Below, in pieces: positions 58,853 through 64,000 of a stretch of DNA of 64,000 nt (its first letter is position 1; every line of letters starts with the position of its first letter). Under the pieces are notes generated by a model. It did no database searches. It was not told the DNA's origin and saw nothing but the letters and a program-made list of their open reading frames with translations. The position numbers and the translations under genes were made by a program. The stretch is from Streptomyces sp. NBC_00663 (GTDB lineage Bacteria; Actinomycetota; Actinomycetes; Streptomycetales; Streptomycetaceae), in NCBI RefSeq assembly GCF_036226885.1, contig NZ_CP109027.1, positions 4,588,001 through 4,652,000 on the forward strand. The letters run 5' to 3'.

Positions 58853-60095
58853 CCGCGTCCGGCGTCCGGTGCGGGTCCACGGCGAACGCGGGCCCCGGTG
58901 TCACGGCGATCCCGTGCGCCGCCGCGGCGGCCGTGAAGGTGTCGGCCCGCCACGGCGCGGGCAGTTCCCACCAGGCGTAGAAGACCTGCGGATGGGCCCG
59001 TACGGCGAACCCGTCGAGTTCCTCGCCGACGATCCGCTGCCGCAGCGCCGCGTCCGCCCGCTTCGCCTCGACGAGCCGCTCCACCACCCCGGCCGCCATG
59101 ACCCGCACGGCCGCCTCCAGCGCGAACCGGCCCGCACTCCACCCGCCGGACCGGATCGCGGCGGCGACCGCGTCGACCCGGTGCTCCGGTACGACGACGA
59201 ACCCGACGGTGAGCCCCGGCGCGACCCGCTTGGACAGGCTGTCGACGACGTGGACGAGGGCGGGGGCGTGGGTGGCGAGCGGGTCGGGGGCGGCCGGGTG
59301 CAGGAAGGACCAGATGCGGTCCTCCACGACGGGCAGGCCCAACTCGCCGACGACATGAGCGAGTTGCCGCCGTCGCTCGTCGCTCATGGTCAGGGACGTC
59401 GGGTTGTGGAGGGTCGGCTGGAGGTAGAGGGCGGACAGCGGGGCCGTGCGGTGGACGGCGAGGACGGACTCGGGCAGCGGCCCGTCCGCGTCGGCGGACA
59501 GCGGCACCAGGACGATGCCGAGCCGGGCGGCGATCTCCTTGACCAGGGGGTAGGTGAGCGGCTCGACGCCGACCCGGCCGCCGGGCCGGACGAGGGAGGC
59601 GAGGGTGGCGGCGATGGCCTGGCGGGCGTTGCCGGTGAACAGCACGCGGCCGGGTTCGGGACGCCGGCCAATGGGCGCGAGGAGGGCCGCCGCGGCCTCC
59701 CGCGCGGGCGCGGTGCCGGTGGCGGCGGCCGGGAGCAGCGCCTCGGCGAGGACGTCGGGCCGCAGCAGGGGCGCGAGGAGCGGGGCGAGCAGCTCGGACT
59801 GCCCCTCCACGACCGGGTAGTTGAGCTCCATGTTCACCGGCGCGGCACTCGCCCGCTCGATGAGGGCACGGCCGGTGGGGTCGCTCGCGGCGGCCCGCAC
59901 GAAGGTGCCGCGGCCGACCTCCCCCACGACCAGGCCCCGCCGTACGAGTTCGGCGTACACGCGTCCCGCCGTCGATCCGGCGATCCCGCGCCGCCGGGCG
60001 AACTGGCGTTGTGGCATGAGCCGTTGGCCGGGCTTGAGCCGCCCGGCGGTGATGTCGTCGGCCAGCCGGTCGGCGATGGCCCGATAGTCGTCCAC
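58767..60095 (-). CDS. MocR-type GntR/aminotransferase regulator
   Basis: 442 residues from GTG 60095, which follows GGGGGAAG; an in-frame ATG at 60146 would overlap the operator. The GntR wing (DDITAGRLKPGQRLMPQRQF, GIAGSTAGRVYAELVRRGLV) is joined to a fold-type I aminotransferase with the PLP lysine in DSLSKRVAPG and LQPTLHNPTS. MocR proteins use PLP or an amine/aldehyde ligand to control vitamin B6, GABA or related genes. It lies divergent from the alpha/beta hydrolase gene, its likely target. Confidence 0.9.
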   Translation of the reverse strand: MDDYRAIADRLADDITAGRLKPGQRLMPQRQFARRRGIAGSTAGRVYAELVRRGLVVGEVGRGTFVRAAASDPTGRALIERASAAPVNMELNYPVVEGQSELLAPLLAPLLRPDVLAEALLPAAATGTAPAREAAAALLAPIGRRPEPGRVLFTGNARQAIAATLASLVRPGGRVGVEPLTYPLVKEIAARLGIVLVPLSADADGPLPESVLAVHRTAPLSALYLQPTLHNPTSLTMSDERRRQLAHVVGELGLPVVEDRIWSFLHPAAPDPLATHAPALVHVVDSLSKRVAPGLTVGFVVVPEHRVDAVAAAIRSGGWSAGRFALEAAVRVMAAGVVERLVEAKRADAALRQRIVGEELDGFAVRAHPQVFYAWWELPAPWRADTFTAAAAAHGIAVTPGPAFAVDPHRTPDAVRLGLASAAVPDLRRALRTLAGVARSGR

Positions 60096-60148
60096 TCTTC
60101 CCCCACTTGCACGTTCTGACGTACCACTCGCTGACGTGCCACTCACGA

Positions 60149-60181
60149 TTGCACCGAGTGCAAAGATCTTATTGCACCGAG
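60149..60181. promoter_or_regulatory. MocR-type operator
   Basis: TTGCACCGAGTGCAA (60149-60163) is a palindrome with 6-bp arms, and the 11-mer ATTGCACCGAG recurs directly at 60148 and 60171, 23 bp apart. MocR regulators often use such repeated half-sites. It lies between the divergent MocR and hydrolase genes. Confidence 0.7.
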
Positions 60182-60208
60182 GGACGGGAGCGTCCTAGGG
60201 TCGGGATC

Positions 60209-60958
60209 ATGACCGATCCCGCGCCTGTGGTGCTGATCCACGGCCACCCCTTCGACCACACCATGTGGGCCCCGCAGATCGAGGCGTTCTCCGGCGGGCG
60301 CCGGGTGATCGCCCCCGACCTGCGCGGCTACGGCACCTCCCCGGTCCTGCCGGGCGTGCGCGGCTTTCCCGACTTCGCGCGGGACATCGCGGCGCTGCTG
60401 GACACACTGCGCGTCCCGGCCGCGGTGCTGGCGGGCCTTTCGATGGGCGGCCAGATCGTCATGGACTTCCACCGTCAGTTCCCGGACCGGGTCCGCGGCC
60501 TGGTCCTCGCCGACACGTTCCCGGCACCCGAGACCCCCGACGGCGTCGAGGCCCGCAACGCGATGGCGGACCGGCTGCTGCGCGAGGGCATGCGCGGGTA
60601 CGCCGACGAGGTGCTGGAGAAGATGGTGGCCCCGTACGCGACCGCGGAGGTGAAGGCCCATGTCCACCGCATGATGACGGCGACCTCCCCCGAGGGCGCC
60701 GCGGCGGCCCTGCGCGCCCGTGCCCTGCGGCCCGACTACCGCGACCTGCTGACCCGGGTGAAGGTCCCCGCACTGGTCGTGGTCGGCGCGGACGACGAGT
60801 ACACCCCGGTGTCCGACGCGCGGGCGATGCACACGGCACTCCCCGACTCCGAGCTGCTGGTGATCTCCGGGGCGGCCCATATGCCGAACCTGGAGCGGCC
60901 GGAGGAGTTCAACGCGGCGCTGGGGGCGTTCCTGACACGGATCGACGGCCGATCGTAG
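60209..60958 (+). CDS. Alpha/beta hydrolase
   Basis: 249 residues from ATG 60209. The oxyanion region PVVLIHGHPFDHTMW, nucleophile elbow GLSMGG (Ser), late acid region VVVGADDEYTPV (Asp) and catalytic His in GAAHMPNLERPEEF are all present. It is similar to lactonase/ester hydrolases of the 3-oxoadipate enol-lactonase type. Being divergent from a MocR regulator with a shared operator, it is probably induced by that regulator's ligand. Confidence 0.9.
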   Translation: MTDPAPVVLIHGHPFDHTMWAPQIEAFSGGRRVIAPDLRGYGTSPVLPGVRGFPDFARDIAALLDTLRVPAAVLAGLSMGGQIVMDFHRQFPDRVRGLVLADTFPAPETPDGVEARNAMADRLLREGMRGYADEVLEKMVAPYATAEVKAHVHRMMTATSPEGAAAALRARALRPDYRDLLTRVKVPALVVVGADDEYTPVSDARAMHTALPDSELLVISGAAHMPNLERPEEFNAALGAFLTRIDGRS

Positions 60959-60968
60959 TCTCGGGTTC

Positions 60969-61970
60969 GTGACGTACCAGTCCATCACGGGGGAAACCGA
61001 TGTACGCGCTGTGCCGGAGAAGCGGGGAGGCAGACGGGCCGGGGTCTGGCTCGGCGGACTGCTGTTCGCCGCCGTGAGCGTGGTCGTCGGCTGCCGTACC
61101 GCCGACACGGACGCCCTCACCCCCGTGCCCCAGCTGCTGGCCTTTCTGCCGTGGCTGCTGGTGCCCACGGGGCTGGGACTGCTGCTCGCGCTGCTCGCGC
61201 GGTGGTGGGTGGGCCTGGTCTGGGGAGTGGCGCTGCTCGGCCTGCTGGCGTGGTTCATCGAGCCGTACGGGAAGACCGCCGAGCCCGACGGCAGGGTGCT
61301 CGCCTCGCTCAGTGTCCTCACCTCCAACGTCGAGTTCGGGCGTGGCACGGGCGCTCTGGTGGACGTCGTGCGCCGGGAGAAGCCGGACGTCGTGTTCGTC
61401 CAGGAGTGCGAGTACACCTGCGAGGCGGAGTTGAAGCGGACCCTCGGGGTCGCCTACCCGAACCGGCGAACCGTGCCGGGCGCGGGCTCCGACGGCTCGG
61501 AGATCCTCAGCCGCTACCCGCTCGCCGCGGCCGACCCGGTCCCGGGCACGATGGGGATGCCGGGAGCGGTGGCGGACGTGGACGGGCACGCCGTACGGCT
61601 CCAACTCGCCCATCCGATGCCACCGTTGCCGGGTCAGGTGGACGTGTGGAAGCGGGAGCTGGGATCGCTGCGGGAGTTCGCGGCACGGTACGCGGGCACA
61701 CCGCTGCTGCTCGCCGGTGACTTCAACGCCTCGCAGGACCATGCCGCGTTCCGCCACATCCTCGACGCGGGTCTCCGCGATGCCGCGCGGCTGAACGGCC
61801 ACCCTCGCACCCCCAGCTGGCCGGCCCGCACCTCCCCGACGCTGGGCGCGCAGATCGACCACGTCCTGGTGTCGGCGGACTTCTCCGCCACCCACGCCCG
61901 TTTCCTGGACCTGACCGACACCGACCACCGGGCGCTGCTGGTGGAGCTGGACCTGCACCAGGGCGGATGA
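60969..61970 (+). CDS. Endonuclease/exonuclease/phosphatase-family membrane protein
   Basis: 333 residues from GTG 60969. Three membrane helices at 25-105 (WLGGLLFAAVSVVVGC, LLAFLPWLLVPTGLGLLLAL, VWGVALLGLLAWFI) are followed by a secreted EEP domain: LTSNVEFGRGTGA, VVFVQECEYT, LLLAGDFNASQDHAAFR and IDHVLVSADF, with the catalytic Asp/Asn/His pattern. It probably acts on phosphodiester, lipid or wall substrates outside. It starts 11 bp after the hydrolase gene stop. Confidence 0.86.
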   Translation: MTYQSITGETDVRAVPEKRGGRRAGVWLGGLLFAAVSVVVGCRTADTDALTPVPQLLAFLPWLLVPTGLGLLLALLARWWVGLVWGVALLGLLAWFIEPYGKTAEPDGRVLASLSVLTSNVEFGRGTGALVDVVRREKPDVVFVQECEYTCEAELKRTLGVAYPNRRTVPGAGSDGSEILSRYPLAAADPVPGTMGMPGAVADVDGHAVRLQLAHPMPPLPGQVDVWKRELGSLREFAARYAGTPLLLAGDFNASQDHAAFRHILDAGLRDAARLNGHPRTPSWPARTSPTLGAQIDHVLVSADFSATHARFLDLTDTDHRALLVELDLHQGG

Positions 61971-61984
61971 CGTGTAATAGGCCC

Positions 61985-63922
61985 ATGTCCAGAGAGTTCC
62001 CCATCGGCCTCACCCCTCCCGACTGGCTGGTCAGGAACCTCCGGTCCCAGCCGGCCCCGGTCAACTGGGCGGCCGTGGCCCGCGCCTCGATCGCGATGAC
62101 CCTGCCACTGGCCGTCGGCCTGGCCGTCGGCAAGGTGGAGTACGGCGCCCTGGCCTCCATGGGCGCCCTGTCCGGCGTCATCGGCGACACCGCGGACGCG
62201 TACCGCATGCGCATCCTCAACATCGCGATCCCCCAGCTGTTCGGGGCGGTGGGCGTGACGGTCGGCTCGCTGGTGTTCGGCCACGGATGGCTGGCGGTCG
62301 CGGTGGTCACGCTCGTGGCGCTGCTCTCGGGAATGATCTCGACGATCGGCGCGGTGGCGTCGGTGTCCGGCCTGCTGCTGCTCCTCAACTCCGTGGTCGG
62401 AGCGGGGCTGCCGATGCCGGGCCAGTGGTGGCTGGCGCCGCTGCTGATGACCGGCGGCGGCCTGCTGGTGCTGGTCCTGGCGCTGCTGGCCTGGCCGTTG
62501 CGCTCCGGAGTGCCGGAACGGTCGGCGGTGGCGGACACCTACCGCACGGTCGCGACACTGATGGCGGCCTGCGGCACGGAGGAGTACGACGAGGCCCGGC
62601 ACGCCGTCACCCAGTCCCTGAACCAGTCGTACGACCTCATCCTGGCCCGCCGCACCCGCCACCACGGCCGAAGCCCCGACCTGACCCGGCTGCTGGCCCA
62701 GCTGAACGCGATCACGCCGGTGGTGGAGGCGGCTCCTGCGGCGCACGTCACCGGCGAACCCCTTCCCCCGGAGGTCACCGAGGCGGTGCACCACCTGGCG
62801 TCGGCCGTGGAAACGGGCTACCCGGGCCCGATAGCCCTCCACCTGCCCACGCCCACCTCGGAGACGACCCGCGCGGTGGACCACGCGCTGCGCCACGCGG
62901 CGGAGGTGGTCAGGACCCCGGACGTCGACCCCGCCGGCCTCGACGACCGGCTGGGCCGCCCGGCGGCGCTGCGCATCCGTGCGGCGCGGGCGACCCGCAA
63001 CGTGGCGCTGTCGGCGGCGTCCTGGCGCTACGGCCTGCGCCTGGCCCTCTGCATCGGCGTGGCCCAGGTGCTGGTCTCGATCATCCCGGTGCCCCGCTCG
63101 TACTGGGTGGCGCTGACCATCACGTTCGTCCTGAAACCGGACTTCGGCTCGGTGTTCTCCCGTGCGCTGCTCCGCGCGCTCGGCACGGTGGCGGGCCTGG
63201 TGATCGCGGCGGCGGTCCTCTCGGAGGTGCCGAGGGGCTGGTGGGACATCCCGGTGATGCTGCTCCTGGCCCCCCTGATCCCCGCCCTCACCCCACGTGG
63301 CTACGGCTACCAGACAGCCGCGATCACCCCGGTGATCCTGCTCCTCTCGGACATCCTGAACCACCAGGGCACAGCCCTGCTCATGCCCCGCCTCCTGGAC
63401 TCCCTGATGGGCTGCGGCATCGCCCTGGTCGCGGGTTACCTGCTCTGGCCGGAGAGCTGGCACACACGAGTCGGCGACCGCCTGGCCAAGGCGGTGGACG
63501 ACACCGCGACCTACGTGGAGTCGGCGTTCGGCCACGACCCGAAAGACCCCCCGGCCAGAGCCCGCCTGCGCCGCGGCCTCTACCGCGACCTCTCGGTCAT
63601 CCGCACGGAATTCCAACGCGCCCTGACCGAACCGCCACCCACGGGCCGCCGGGCGGCGGCGTGGTGGCCGCTGGTGGTGGCGGTGGAGCGCATCGTCGAC
63701 GCGACGACAGCGGCCCGAGTCCGCACCAAGCACGGCGCCCCCTTGCCCTCCGAGGCCGAGGTCGGCCAAGTGGTCCTCCAACTCCGGGAGCTGGCAGAAG
63801 GAGTCCGAGAGGCAGAAACCCTCTACGCAGTCCGCACGGACCTCACAGGCCCAGCGGGAAGCGTCCTGGAACCCCTGCGCCAGGAGGTAGCGGCGGCTCG
63901 GGCCATTGCTTCACCGCGCTGA
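61985..63922 (+). CDS. FUSC-family membrane protein
   Basis: 645 residues from ATG 61985. Two blocks of membrane helices, about 40-200 and 355-500, are separated by a cytoplasmic region of the aromatic-acid-exporter (FUSC/YccS) type. The second block contains PRSYWVALTITFVLKPDFGSVFSRALLRALGTVAGL, the FUSC signature. Exporters of this family move aromatic acids or related metabolites. It lies just after the EEP-family gene and is followed by a terminator. Confidence 0.9.
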   Translation: MSREFPIGLTPPDWLVRNLRSQPAPVNWAAVARASIAMTLPLAVGLAVGKVEYGALASMGALSGVIGDTADAYRMRILNIAIPQLFGAVGVTVGSLVFGHGWLAVAVVTLVALLSGMISTIGAVASVSGLLLLLNSVVGAGLPMPGQWWLAPLLMTGGGLLVLVLALLAWPLRSGVPERSAVADTYRTVATLMAACGTEEYDEARHAVTQSLNQSYDLILARRTRHHGRSPDLTRLLAQLNAITPVVEAAPAAHVTGEPLPPEVTEAVHHLASAVETGYPGPIALHLPTPTSETTRAVDHALRHAAEVVRTPDVDPAGLDDRLGRPAALRIRAARATRNVALSAASWRYGLRLALCIGVAQVLVSIIPVPRSYWVALTITFVLKPDFGSVFSRALLRALGTVAGLVIAAAVLSEVPRGWWDIPVMLLLAPLIPALTPRGYGYQTAAITPVILLLSDILNHQGTALLMPRLLDSLMGCGIALVAGYLLWPESWHTRVGDRLAKAVDDTATYVESAFGHDPKDPPARARLRRGLYRDLSVIRTEFQRALTEPPPTGRRAAAWWPLVVAVERIVDATTAARVRTKHGAPLPSEAEVGQVVLQLRELAEGVREAETLYAVRTDLTGPAGSVLEPLRQEVAAARAIASPR

Positions 63923-63950
63923 CGGGACTGGGACAGCCCCCTGAATCAGC

Positions 63951-63985
63951 GGTGCGGCCGCCCTGTGCAGGAGGGCGGCCGCACC
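63951..63985 (+). terminator. Hairpin terminator of FUSC gene
   Basis: A 14-bp stem (63951-63964 with 63972-63985) and a 7-base loop, 29 bp after the stop codon. Confidence 0.85.
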
Positions 63986-64000
63986 TGTGGGGGGTGGGGT

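Overview
The window is a very GC-rich actinobacterial chromosome segment, almost certainly Streptomyces. The signs are strong G/C bias at third codon positions, several GTG starts, possible leaderless genes, a Scr1-type XRE/DUF397 pair, SARP/BTAD, AfsA-like, ECF41 and MocR regulators, an LAETG sorting signal, and many secreted or lipoprotein genes. I see no rRNA, tRNA, insertion sequence, phage gene or CRISPR array.

Layout. (1) 1-5125: the start of a TetR-family repressor gene, a pair of operator-like palindromes, then a co-directional set: AfsA-like hotdog protein, possible double ABM-fold protein, unknown Ala/Pro-tailed protein, KASIII-like synthase and a 66-residue protein. A HAD-IB phosphatase gene points towards them. 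This resembles a small signalling-molecule (butyrolactone/furan-like) locus of unfamiliar composition. (2) 5241-8817: a VOC protein, a broken PIN toxin gene and an arsenic operon (ArsR, aquaporin, ArsC, ArsN-like acetyltransferase) with divergent ArsI, but no Acr3/ArsB pump. (3) 8887-14326: a phosphotransferase gene carrying a CebR-type box, an enoyl-reductase-like protein, a GlxA-type regulator with an ABM protein, and a secreted PL9-like pectate lyase with a clear promoter and LacI-type operator. (4) 14419-19586: a TIR protein and a 1163-residue KGGVGR/TIR/NB-ARC/TPR protein that look like an immune or conflict system, followed by Scr1-type XRE and DUF397 genes. (5) 19573-32122: an NDH-2-like oxidoreductase with an ECF41 sigma factor, an orphan sugar-binding lipoprotein, an orphan histidine kinase, a lysyl oxidase homologue, a metzincin-like protease and small membrane proteins. 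(6) 32123-42457: a structured intergenic region, a giant BTAD/ATPase regulator with His-rich repeats, an alpha-glucosidase, an LAETG surface protein, and a compact ThrRS paralogue preceded by a Thr-Thr-Thr leader peptide and attenuator hairpin. (7) 42354-50661: a 213-bp tandem duplication, a nucleoside hydrolase, a GAF-ANTAR protein, a YcgQ/YcgR-type membrane pair, an XRE-TPR regulator divergent from a tiny secreted peptide, and a broken NPP1-like toxin gene. (8) 50747-64000: mostly ordinary enzymes, a SpoIIE-type phosphatase, a MocR regulator with its operator, an alpha/beta hydrolase and an FUSC membrane protein.

The most promising material is the AfsA/KASIII/HAD locus, the ThrRS attenuator, the TIR/STAND pair, the XRE-TPR/peptide pair and the pump-less arsenic operon. 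All functions are read from sequence motifs alone. No database search, alignment or folding program was run.
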